From the NCBI GenBank assembly GCA_033065855.1, contig JAVXUO010001613.1, positions 833,336-897,335 of the forward strand: DNA of 64,000 nucleotides, read 5' to 3'. Each line of letters starts with the position of its first letter. The stretch's first letter is position 1. This DNA is from Escallonia rubra (lineage: Eukaryota; Streptophyta; Magnoliopsida; Escalloniales; Escalloniaceae). Shown here piece by piece: positions 47,381-58,842 of the stretch. The translations under genes were made by a program, and so were the position numbers. The notes beneath the pieces are model-generated. The model did not search any database, was not told the DNA's origin, and saw nothing but the letters and a program-made list of their open reading frames with translations.

Positions 47381-49055
47381 GAAATTCAAAATCCCTTCAT
47401 TTTACAATTCTTGCACTTTGGGATATAAAAATTTGTGAAATTGAATACTTGGCAACTTTTGCGAACAATTGGTTATAAAATAAAATATTACAAAAAACCT
47501 TGCTAAAATAAATGATGAAAAATAAACAACCGAGATTTAAAAAAGGAGAGAGAGTGATGAACGGCTATAAAAGAAGAAATGTGACACAAAAAATGCTTGA
47601 ACAGTAGAGGGTAGTTCTCCTTTAAATTTTACAAAAAAACTAGCTTGGAGTGGTAAATTAGCTGGAAAGTTTGGCTCCCCAAATCCCTTCTATAACTTCA
47701 CATTTTTTCTTTTATATATAGTTACCAAATAGTGGAATGAATTCAAGGTCCTTTTAAATTCTCAACCAAATCGAAATTTTCAGTTAAAATATCTCATCTA
47801 AATACACCCTTAATACGCTTTCCATTTTTCATACTCATCGGTGACAAACAATTACTCCTATTTAGCAACATAATAGCACGAACAAGCATACGGGAGTGTG
47901 GCACACACACAGTCTTTGTTTAACAGTTGATGGACGAACCCGCACATCTCAAATTTGGATATGAACAAAGACCCAGAGCATGGAAAATAGCTACCTTCTT
48001 CTTACATCATCTAGCTTACGCCTTGTGCTATAGATCACTCGTGCTGACTATGTTTCAGGCCAACGTGAGATGTGCGTGGTAGAATATGCTCACCTTATAG
48101 TCTCCTCGAAATTGGAGGAGAGTCTTGGTTAAATTCACTAAAGAATGGTGCATACATTGACTGTGACAAGGAGACTGATTCTGCAAAGTCTTGGTAATGT
48201 ACCATACATGTGTCTCTACATTTTGGACACTAAAATTTGCCTTGGCAATGTCATAAACTACGAAATGGGACAGAGTACGATCTTGATCCGACTAAGCAAA
48301 AATCTTGGACACTTGGTTGACGGGAAAAGTGAGCAAGGGTTTTTTTTTTCACTAGGAAATTGCTTGCGGGATACAGAGTTGTTGAAAAAGGTCGCTCTTA
48401 CTGGCAAACGTTTTGAATCTAATCATTTAACATCAACCTATAACGACTGACTATTCAACAAGCTAATTATGATAAAACTCTATGTTATATTATCCATTAG
48501 TAGCAGGAAAATCTTCTTATGCTTGGATTGGAGATGAAGATGATAGTAAAGATGAGGAGGATGATTGAAACAGCCAACTAGTTTAGCCGGAAAGTTTCTT
48601 GGCATCCCACAAGGAGATTTGGAATTAATACACGTCTCCACAAGGAATTGTGGGTTACGACAAGGGTAGGCGGTCGGCCATTCGGTAGCCCAAGCCCAAG
48701 CGTACGTAGTTCGATGCACCATAAAAAGGGTCGATGAAGAAAGTCATATGGATGTACTATTCAATATCACACTAAAAACTTGTTAATCTTAACTAGCCAA
48801 TGACGCTAGACAAACGTCGCAACAAGATGATTACACAAATCAATATTTCTTATTCCATTTGTAAAAATAACAAAGAAGATCTAGAAAAAGTAGTAAACTA
48901 GTCCATGCTGAGATTAAAACCTAATTTGCTAGTTTTAATAAAAGGCTACAAATGTGGTTGCACAATTCACAATATACTACAGTAATTTCCTTGATTGAAT
49001 ACATGCGCATGAAATAAATTTCTGTATCAGTCCATCTACTGTTAACCAAAGGGCT

Positions 49056-50687
49056 TATGCTTTAGGGTTAATTACTCACGGCACCCCTGAGATTTGCCCT
49101 AAATTACACACGGACCCGCCTATCTTTGTAAATTACACTCCGCTCCTAAAATCTAACTTTCTTTAACGGTGTTAACATCTGGACATAAAAAGACATTTAT
49201 GCCCTTCTTATCGTTTAAGGAAATGCAATTTCTAACTTCTTTAAGGAAATGCAATTTATGCCCTTCTTATTGTTCAAAGATCGATGGCTTCAGCAACACC
49301 AGCAGTAGCAAAAGTTGAACGACGACGGAGTGACCAGTGTCCCCAACTCCTCCTCCAATCGCACGACGCCGGATTCGAGCACTCACCGGCATCAACCGGC
49401 AAAGAACAGCTGAAATGCCGGTTCGAGCAAGCCGGAGCGGGTGGGGCCGAAATTTCAATGTTGAACGAGGGCGACGAGTTGGCTCGCCTTAAGTCGATAC
49501 CTACGCGCACCCCATCTTTTCGGCCGAATCGCCGGTATCATGAGGTGAAAGACGGCAGGAGTGCCGAGGTTAGCGAGCGGGAGCTGATGGGAATGCAGAT
49601 TCAGGACAAACGGAACGAGGCCGATGAGTCAACTCTGCCTAAGTCTTTACCTGCTCGTGCGTCGCCGTTTCGGTGAAATCAGGCGGTGAGATACGGTAGG
49701 AGCGCCGAAGCGAAAGAGCCGGAGGCGGTGGAGACGGAAATGCAAGCTGAGGTGGCTCAGGACGAACGCAAGACGGACGATTCGAAGAAGAAAATGAACG
49801 AGATCGATGAGTCAACTCTACCTAACTCGTTGGCTATCCTCGGCATGTGAGATTGTATATGTGTGTTTTGTAGCCCTTGGGAATGGGGATCGGTTGCCGC
49901 TGTGGTTGTCGGTGTGCCAGTGTCGGTTGTGGATGGGTATTGGGTGGGCGACTGATTTAGGCAGCTGAAGGTGTCGCCTGTAATGGCCCTTGGTGAGGTT
50001 GGCGGCCTTGGGTGCGCCGGTGTGGTTGTGGGTGGTCGTAATTTATCTTCGTGGGGAGGTGGTGGCCAGTGGTGGTGGGTCGTGGTGATGGGGATAGTTG
50101 ATTGGCAGGGACAGTGGGTGTTGTTGACGGTGTGGGTCTTGGGTGGGTGGTTTTCGTTGGGAGGTAGAGGCCGGCGTGGTTGATCGGCGTGATGAGTAGA
50201 TACGTAAGGGCAGTGGGTGATGCCGGCATGGTCACCGACATGTCGCCGGAGGTGTGTCGGAAGGTGTCGCCGACGGTGATGGATGGTGATGTGTAAAATG
50301 AGAGCAGCCAGCAACCCTTTTGTTCCTGCATTATTGGTTGTACAGTGTGAAGTTTTGGTTGTACGACATGCATTGTTGGCTGTACAACATCACTGTTGGT
50401 AAAAGTTAAAAAAAAAGATATATAACAGAAGAAGAAGAAGAAAAACCTAAAGGGCAAATGAGGGTTTTATTCAAGAAAGGGAGGGTAGTTTGGGGATGAA
50501 AAAAATAAAAAAGTAAGGTGTCAGGGAATCTTTCGACGGAGTTAGGGTCCCCGTCAATTTTGTGGGGCTCCGTGAAATGCGGGTACAAACCTCAGGGGTG
50601 CCGTGAGTAATTTACAAAGATAGGCGGGTCCGTGTGTAATTTAGGGCAAACCTCAGGGGTGCCGTGAGTAATTAACCCTATGCTTTA
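49056..50687. mobile_element. Non-autonomous MULE 2 with 9-bp TSD and different cargo
   Basis: The element 49065-50678 carries the same terminal inverted repeats as 8052-9464 and a perfect 9-bp duplication TATGCTTTA (49056-49064, 50679-50687). The right end contains a second, partial copy of the terminal sequence (about 50588-50625). Its left cargo differs from MULE 1, consistent with capture of different host fragments (Pack-MULE). No transposase is present. Confidence 0.9.
49284..49849 (+). pseudogene. Putative captured gene fragment inside MULE 2
   Basis: A GC-rich 130-codon frame from ATG 49284 stops at 49674-49676. Similar coding sequence continues beyond the stop to 49849. The two halves repeat each other: DESTLPKSLP before the stop and DESTLPNSLA after it, each preceded by a charged Lys/Asp/Glu-rich stretch and DGRSAE/YGRSAE. 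I do not recognise the source protein. Higher GC than the flanks and its position inside a MULE suggest captured host coding DNA. Confidence 0.4.
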
Positions 50688-51390
50688 ATGGTCTGTGACA
50701 ATAAAGCTATAATTAGTGAGTACCGGAATAACCAGCATGGATGGTATATTTTTTCTTTGTTACATCCCTTGTAAAATCTCAGACTTGCCAAGTTCATTTT
50801 AGCTCTAGTGTATTTGGATGAAGAATTGCAAAATACTAGGAAATTTGGAATCCCATCATTTTAAAATCCTTACATTTTAAAATATATATCAAAATTTGTA
50901 AAGTCAAATGTTTGGCAACTTTTGCGAATAAGTAGTCTAGTGATAATTGGTTATCCAATAAATATACTATAAATAAATTACTGAAAAACAAGATAAAAAA
51001 TAAATGGCTGAGATTATTAAAAAAAAGAACAAAGAGCGATGAATGGGTGGAAAAGTAGAAATGTGACCCAGAAAAACTGCTTGAACCATGAAAGGTAGTT
51101 TTCCAGTGAATTTTTTTATAAAACTAGTATAGAATGGTAATTTTAGCTAGAAAAATTGGCTCCCCAAATCCCTTTTTCAAATCCCTTCTAGAATTTCACA
51201 AATGGTCTTTTTTGTAGTTACCAAATAGTGGATTTAAACCGCAGTACTTTAAATCCTCAACCAAATTAAAATTTTCAATTGAAATACCTCATTTAATCAC
51301 ACCCTTAATATACTTTTGATTTTTCATTCAAATTGGTGACAAACAATTAATATTTAACAACAAAATTACCCGAACAAGCGTACGAGAGTG

Positions 51391-51630
51391 TGGGACAAAT
51401 CCGATATTTCTAAAATCCGACTACCAATTAGATTGTTGGTCTACTTCAAAAGTTTTGATCAACTCTGAGTCAATTTCGATCGGATATAAACAAACCTTCA
51501 CATCCCAATCGTGGACAAATCTGATATTCCTAAAATTCGACTACCAATTAGATTGTAGGTCTATTTGAAAAGTTTTGGTCAACTCCGAGTCAAAGTCGAT
51601 CGGATTTGAACAAAGCGCCACATCCCAATC
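51391..51630. repeat. Tandem duplication of a 120-bp unit
   Basis: Two adjacent units (51391-51510 and 51511-51630) share ACTACCAATTAGATTGT, AGTTTTG-TCAACTC and GTCGATCGGAT-like landmarks with about 10% differences. No coding content. Confidence 0.8.
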
Positions 51631-52569
51631 TTGATTGTAAACAAAGACCCAAGCAAAGGAAAAAAATAGCTAGGCTCTTACATCATCACGCTTACGCCTT
51701 GCTCTATAGATCACTCATGCAGATTATGTTTCAGGCCAACGAGAATTGTCTATGCTAGAATTTGTTCACCTTAAGTCTCCAAATTGAGGGAAAGTCTTGG
51801 TAAACCTTACTAAAGATTGTTGCATACATTGAATAGTGATAAGAACTCGACCTCAAAAAATTCTTGGTACTCATTTGGACACCAACATGGAAATGGGACG
51901 AATTATGATTTTGATCCCACTGAGCAAAATTCTTGGACACTTGGTTGACGGAAACGTGAGCAAAGGTTTTTCACGAGAAAATTGCTTGCGGGATACGGGG
52001 GTCGTTCGAGAGGATAGCCCTTTCTTGCCAAGTCATCTTTTTGAGCGTATAAGTGGCGTAAAATTCACGTCCGTCCTAAAAAATTTAGTAAAAATTAACT
52101 TAACTCTAATAGAACTCGATCAATAACCTCAAAAGATAACTCCCCAAAATTACATTAAAAGTCCAATTCAGGTGATTATAACCTATGAAACTCTGCTGTG
52201 ATAGTTGTGGAATGTGGATACACTTTTTAGCTCGGCTTAGTAGAGATTCGGGGAATATAAAATTTTTGTAGCAACGAGCATTTGACTCTGAATCTGTAGA
52301 TGTCAGTAAAACTTTTATCCCCCGGGATGATCGTGATGCAATTGTCGCTAATAATAACAGCCACTAAAAATAAACAAAAGTCATTAAAGATGCTTCTATA
52401 TTTATCTTATCCGTTACTCGTTTGAGACGTTTGGTGTTATTGCTTTTTCTATGTTCTTTGTCCGGTGGCGGTTCTAAGTTTTAGCTGCATATATGGTGAC
52501 ATGACACATTGTTCCTGTTTGCTACCAAATTATTCTCTTTGGAATAAGGGATACTGGGCACTACCATTT

Positions 52570-53100
52570 CGTGTAGCTAGCTGCAATCAGCCAAGTTCTA
52601 GATAGGATTGAGTGATATAGCCAAGGATCCCAACTTTGTTCCTCAAAGTTCTTTCCCAAAAAATGATGCGCCTCATAGTTGTCCTGGTATCTTCAGACAC
52701 ATGTCATGGATTGTAACAGTTTCTGAAACTGCATCGAGGTAAACTCTTGTGCTGTTAGTGCAGGGATTGAAGTACTTGAGTGATATTAACAGTTTCTGAA
52801 ACCCAATATTCAACTCTAGTGCTGTTATTTAGTTCAGGGATTGAAGTACTTGGGTGAGGCTGAATCTACTTTAGCCTCACCATACTTGAAGTATAGTCAT
52901 GTTATTTGCAGTATACCCTATATTTCCTTCCAAAAGCCGTACTACTGCACCAACATTAGTCTGTAGTCATAGTCTTGGAGGACATTAGTATATTACGCCA
53001 GGCAATGTCACCTGATTCACTGATATAACGCCTGGGAAGATAAGGCACTAAACAGCTACATCTTCATGACTACCTGTTAGATACTAATAATATAAGTGTG
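52570..53100. repeat. Third copy of the 20525-21020 / 56300-56750 segment
   Basis: Homology includes GTATACCCTATATTTCCTTC and GATATAACGCCTGGGAAGAT. It holds an internal duplication around 52740-52860. No gene is seen. Confidence 0.65.
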
Positions 53101-53296
53101 TTCCCAACCTACTTTGATTGCACCCAAGGGTCCACCAGGAATCCTGTTTTGAGCGACACGTCATATATTCAACGTGACTTTGGCGCCGCTAAGACTTAGA
53201 AAAATGTGCAAAAGTAGATTTGGTTCGACTCCTACCTTAAGGGGGTTGGCCACCTCCTTTCACGAGGGGGGTTGGCCACCTACCTTGATGCCTGTC

Positions 53297-53525
53297 TCTC
53301 ACGGTTGCGCCCTGTCGCTGGGACAACCATCGCTCACAGTTGCGCTCCGTCGCCGCGACGACCTTCGCTCGCCGTCTTCGCGGCGCTCGTTGCCCGCGGT
53401 CACGACCATGCTTCGCTCACGGCTGCGCTCCGACTCCGTGACGACAGCCGCTCGCAGCAGCACTCCGTCGCCACGACGACTGTCGCTCGTAGCCGCGCTC
53501 TGTTGCCACGACGATCGTTGTTAGT
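53297..53525. repeat. GC-rich degenerate minisatellite, unit about 35 bp
   Basis: At least five diverged units of the type CGCTCACAGTTGCGCTCCGT followed by CGCCGCGACGACCTT lie end to end. Open frames across it are repeat artefacts. Confidence 0.65.
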
Positions 53526-53779
53526 GTTTTCCAAAATATAGTGTCAAGTTTGGTTCACTTTCTTTGTCAAAATGATGAAAGGAATGTGAAGAGGTAAAGA
53601 GGGAGGAATCCCACACAGAAGGGAATTGAAAAAGTAAGTGGGTATATAATAAAGAACTCCACTTCCTTTAATACTTATGTGGTATGCTAAGATGTATGCA
53701 TGTGCACCGAGTATGGTGCGAAGCACCATACGAGGAACGATCGCACTCACACGCTCGCGCATGGCAGTGGGCTATGAGG

Positions 53780-54464
53780 CGCAAATGAGTTATTTGACTC
53801 GCTCCCACTCTTCACGTTTGGCTCCGTCACTGGCAACGCCCCCAGCGGCAACTGCGCCATCTGCCTCTCCAAGTTCGAGTCGAATTGCGTTCCACTCCAG
53901 CTGCATTGCACGTGGCTCACCGCCAATCAGATGTGTCCTTTATGTAGGTCCACAGTTCACCCTACTAAAGCTAATGTGCTGAACAAGTTAGTGTCGAAAT
54001 TGGAGGCCAGAATTCTCGGCAACAGCTTCCGGATCGAGATCGGGAGCATCAGCCAACGGCGAGCCCCATCGGAATCTGGCTGGAGGTCCTACTCCTTCGG
54101 CTCGTTCGACTACATTGTCGACGAAGGGTACGAGGTTTCGGTCGGGTCCATACACCGCCGAGGAGCGTCGGACTGTATGGAAAAGAATTCTGCTGGAGCC
54201 CCGGTTTCTCAACCCGAACTGCTGGGAGAAATACTAGCTGCAAAAGTCGCCGGCGGACGGAGTTGGCTGAGGGACTATGTCGACAGAATTTCGGCCATTT
54301 CTTTTTCCTCTCATGCGATGTCGTTTCGGAGCTCCGGCAGGTTCTTCACTGGGAGTAGCCGCAGGAGCGAAAACGTCGTCGTCGCGGCTGTCGAAGATGT
54401 GGAAGTGAATAGAGTCGGAGAGGAAATCATGGAGTTGTTTCGATGGCTTTCTGGAAGCGAATAG
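53780..54464 (+). pseudogene. Broken ATL-type RING-H2 E3 ligase gene
   Basis: A plus-strand frame reads ANELFDSLPLFTFGSVTG, then NCAICLSKFES, then LHCTWLTANQMCPLCRSTV, then a conserved ATL-type tail (GSFDYIVDE, VSVGS-HRRG, GGRSWLRDYVDR, MSFRSSGRFFTGSSRRSE, EEIMELFRWLSG) to a stop at 54462-54464. The family would be membrane-anchored ubiquitin ligases. Two defects are visible. The RING centre between SKFE and TWL is shortened so that the zinc-binding His pair and one Cys are gone. A TGA lies upstream, just before GANELF, with no transmembrane N-terminus. The tail is well preserved, so the damage is probably recent. Confidence 0.75.
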
Positions 54465-55329
54465 AGTCGAAAGATGAAGAAGAACATATGCAAGAGAAGG
54501 AGATGAAGGGTTATCTCTGTGGTTTTGAGTGAGAAGATGAAATGGGAGACAAAGATTGCACGAGTTTGGGCAGGCTTCTCGAAAAATTAACGGATTATAT
54601 GGAAAGGATAAAAAAAACATTTGACAAAGATCTGTTACGTCGAGTTAGCAGTGCCCATTTTCTTAAATTGTGGGACGATTTAGTACTTAAGTTTGAAATT
54701 GAGGGGGGTAAAACGCACAACGTGTAAAATAGAGGGGGTCATTTCCTATTTTCTCCTTTATTTTTTTCTTCTTCTTCTTTGGGCTTAACGCCCACTTCAC
54801 TGTTCTTCCTTTACTTTTTTTTTTGTTTTTTTGTTTTTCTGCATGTCCTCCTTTTTTTTTTTGACTTTTCTTCCCCCTTTTCATTCTCTTTTACTTTCTT
54901 GCTTCTTGCTTCTTGCTTCTTGCTTCTTCTTCTCTTTTTTGTTTTCGTGGGCCCCCACTTTCTTTTCTTTCTTTGGACCTCACGCCCCTGACTTCTCTTC
55001 TCCATTCATTTTCCCACTTTTTTTGGTTTTGTTTTGCTTTGTTCTTTTTTTTTAGTACACTAATAAAATGCAAAACAAAAGCAGTATTTTTTTATGGCAT
55101 GGAAATGTGGGTAGAGAACCAAAATGTTGGGTTATTGGATAGGAAGAAAGGAGGAAGAAATGAGGCTGATGGAAGTTTTAGGAAGAAATGAGGATAAGGG
55201 ATAAACACCTTATGGGCTTATAAGGACCTTTTTGATCTTGGATGATTTTGTGGGCTATTCTTTTCTTAAAAACACATAAATTTGGATTTTTCATAACGCA
55301 TCATTTAGTCATTTCCTAACTTTTCCCTA
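54465..55329. other. Pyrimidine-rich intergenic DNA with (GCTTCTT)4
   Basis: T- and CTT-rich sequence. A perfect (GCTTCTT)4 lies at 54901-54928. Frames on either strand are low-complexity (poly-Phe/Leu or poly-Lys). No gene is seen. Confidence 0.55.
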
Positions 55330-57894
55330 ATTATTTTATTACCGAGTCACTAAAAGTGACATTCTACTTGTGCTAGTGGTAGTATAATAATTTTATGTTA
55401 CCCTAGAATAGTTCTTTTCTTTTCCCTTCTTATTTGTAGGACCTTTCTACCACGTGATGTTTCTAGTTTTAGCGGTGTGTAACATCTAAGAAAACCTAAT
55501 CATAACGTAGTTGATTTTAAGGCACAAGTGTACTTTGTGTGTGTGTTTGTATGGAGTGTGCTGATCTGATTCCTCCAAGCAATAAAAGACAACATAGTTG
55601 GTTTGTTTGTTTGTAAACAAAATGTGTGAGGCTTGGAAAGTTTACTATGCTTGGTAATTTTGTGCCTTCCTGTTTTAAGTAGATTACTAATACCAACATT
55701 AATACATTTAGCAAATAGCTTATTGTGGTTTAGGAGTTCCTGGGATTCATTATGTGTAAAACACTTGGATTACGGCAAGGCACATCACTTGAAGTTAGCT
55801 TTTCATGGCAAACTTCTGTGATCAGTTTTGCCAAAAACTTAATATTAGAGCTTAGTTCGCTAGAAGTAGTACCTGTTCATTATTGAGGTGGTTGACATTA
55901 AATTCGCACATTGATCATACTTAGTGGCCTTTTCCACTCTCCAGCATGTTTTTGCTAGGGGCACCAAGTCTTATCATGGTAACGGAGGTAGGCCTTACAT
56001 AGTTGGGCGGCAATGCTATTTCGAACATCGAAGTTGAAGAAGACGACACACCTCTTGATCTATTCCATGCCTCCATACGTAAAACATCCCTCAGCAAGCC
56101 AAGACAAGAACAGGGCAAAACAAAGGTCATAGCAACAAAAAAAAAAACATCTATAGATGGTGCACAAATATACATATACACAAGGTTTGGATCTTAGCCC
56201 ATCTCATGAGTGTGCAAAGCAGCAAACATCCTACCATTCTGAGGCAAGGTTCGGCCAAGTATGTCCCTGAGGAGTTACGTCAGCATCTGAGCCTTTCAGA
56301 ACAATGTAGCTAGCTGCAATCAGCCCAGTTCTAGCATAGTGATAGGATCGAGTGAAATAGCTAAGGATCCCAACTTTGTTCCTAAAATTTCTTTCCAAAA
56401 AATTGATGCGCCTTGTTGTTGTCCTGGTGTCATGGATATTAACAGTTTCTGAAACTGCGTCGGGGTAAGATGGATATTCAACTCTTGTGCTGTTAGTTAG
56501 TTCAGGAATTGAAGTACTTGGGTGAGGCTAAATCTACTCTACCCTCACCATACTTGAAGTACCGTCATGTTATTTGCAGTATACCCTATATTTCCTTCCA
56601 AAAGCCATACAACTGCACCAACATTAGTCTGTACTCATAGTCTTGGAGGATATTAGTATATTACTCCACGCAATGTCACCAGATTCAATGATATAACGCC
56701 TGGGAAGATGGCACTGAACAGCTGCATCTTCATGAATACCTGCCAGATATTACTAGATAACAAGTCTACCTAGAATAGCACATAGTACGACCCCAAGCCA
56801 TGTCTAGGAATGGCTTTGGGGAACCACATTGTCCAGATGAGATTCTGTTTTGTGTCTAATAGCCACAACAGGGGGCGAACTGGTTAGTTGGATTTTGAAA
56901 TGTCAAGGTCCTCTGAAATAGAACTTACCAGTTGGATATCCTTTAGGTTAAGAACTTAACCACCAAGGAGCAGTTTGACAAACCCAATATTGCCAATAAT
57001 GATACTGTTAGATGCAGATGACTATGGAAACAGCAGTTGTAGGCAGTGTGTAATATCATCTGCAAAATAAGCATATTAAGATTATGACCAGTAAGTAGTA
57101 CATGAGTCCCAAGTTGTTGCAGACTAACAGGTGAACACGGGACAGAATTCTGACTCTAGTGAGATCAGTAAACCCTTACAATCATCCCATAGGCAAGTTA
57201 ACTTAGAAAGAAGCTATATAGGAAAGTGCATTGTGTCTGTTTTCCTTTGACCAAAGCTGTGCCACAGTAGGCAGACAGAAGTGATTCAGAAAACAGCAGA
57301 GCATCTGAAAGAAATTCCTACTCTCTTGAGATTATGAGTTTTAAGCTTTTCTGGAATCCCTAGTGGCATACTAACTGAAAGAACCTCCTCTAGACCTCTA
57401 CTAAACTCTGAGTTACAATTCGGAACTTCAAAATTTTCTATTTGACGACGGATCAGCTGAAGGAGAATTACTGCTGTAATGAAGTAAACTTGTAAAACCA
57501 AGATGCAGAAATGAGTATTTAATTGCAATTACACACATCCTCAATCAACAGAAGTACTTTTGACTGCTGGTAAGAAGCCACCCAACTATCTCGATTATAG
57601 CTTCACTTCATTGAGTTCATTCTGAATGTACTGAAAAGGAAAAAAATATAAGTGTTGCCCATACAACTATATTATGTTCTTCATGCGATGCCATTGAACT
57701 GCACCTTTGAAGCTTAACAGATGTTATTCCACTAATTAACAGATACAATAGGATTGACACATGACCTGCTAAACTTACAAAACAATAACAGAATACCTGC
57801 TCAAGAAAATAAGGTTAGTGGTTAATCTTTTTTTTATGAAGAGTTAGTAGTTAAACTTGAAGTACTTGTAAAGAAGGTTACTAGCTAAGATTCT
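55330..57894. repeat. Segmental-duplication block shared with 19210-22183
   Basis: Collinear with 19210-22183. It lacks an insertion of about 210 bp present at about 20114-20325. No conserved reading frame was found between the copies. Confidence 0.7.
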
Positions 57895-58315
57895 GTCTGT
57901 ATTTGTACTTCTAGTACTTCTAGTACTTCAACCGGTATATGCTAACCTGTAGGCCAAGATACAGCAACAGCTCCAATAAACACTCCCCACCCCCTCCTCC
58001 TCCTCAGTATCTGCGAAGTTCTTCAGGAACTCTCCATCACCTCTTGAAGAATGATCCTTGCATTGAATCCATCCAGAAACTGGCAAAGCAAACTAGTGTT
58101 GAATATCCAAGTGTCTTTACTATGCATTGACACCGAAAATCTCTTCACCTCCAAACTGTAAGGTCAGAAGGATCGCGATATGGTATGAGACTTGCGCTAT
58201 TAGGTTCCTCCACATGACGGCGGTGATAGGTGGCTCTGTCTGACCAACGCGCTTTTAATCCAGGAGTTGTTTGTTAGGCTGCTCTGAGGTGAGAGCCAGA
58301 GCGCCCAAGCGGCCT
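57895..58315 (-). pseudogene. C-terminal scrap of a canonical ACA pump, third copy
   Basis: Counterpart of 22184-22465 and 31621-32010, lying just downstream (in gene sense) of canonical pump 2. It aligns with about 32791-33310 with internal deletions and frameshifts. A short TACTTCTAG triplication is seen near 57904-57930. Confidence 0.75.
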
Positions 58316-58842
58316 TTTTCTAGATTCTCGTTAATTACTCTCCAGAAGTAGCTGAACTTTCGCACTGGCCTTCTTTCTTAACTTACTGGTGAAGTTGGTT
58401 CATGCTAGAGTGGCTATACATGATAAGGTCATCTATGCTATCCTATGGCGGAATTTGGTTCATCATATGGTTAACTGGTTATCTAGGCTGTTCCTATGAA
58501 GTAATTTGGTTCATGACAAGGTTAATTGGTAATGTTGCAGATTTGTTTGTGAGTTTCAGATATGATGCCGGAGTTTTATGAAAAGCAGACTTCGGTGATA
58601 AGCAAAGGCTGCGACGCCAAAGTACTCAGGAGGTCTGTAAGTTATCTTAATTATCACTAGATAATAGGTTGCTCCATGTTATATGCATTATAATTTATAC
58701 GCTGTAAACTTCTATCCAGAAAAACAAATAGGACTGTGATACATGATACAATAGGACTGTGATACATGATAGGCCGACCAAAATGAAGAAACTTGAGTAA
58801 AGTGTATCCATTGTGTGCAACGGACTACTACTATGATATCAA

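Noticed and set aside
54687-55073. Lysine-rich and Phe/Leu-rich frames
   Set aside because: Translations of pyrimidine-rich repeats on either strand.
56003-56197. Possible small gene on the plus strand in the duplicated block
   Set aside because: The counterpart near 20010-20100 is broken by frame changes, so the frame is not conserved.
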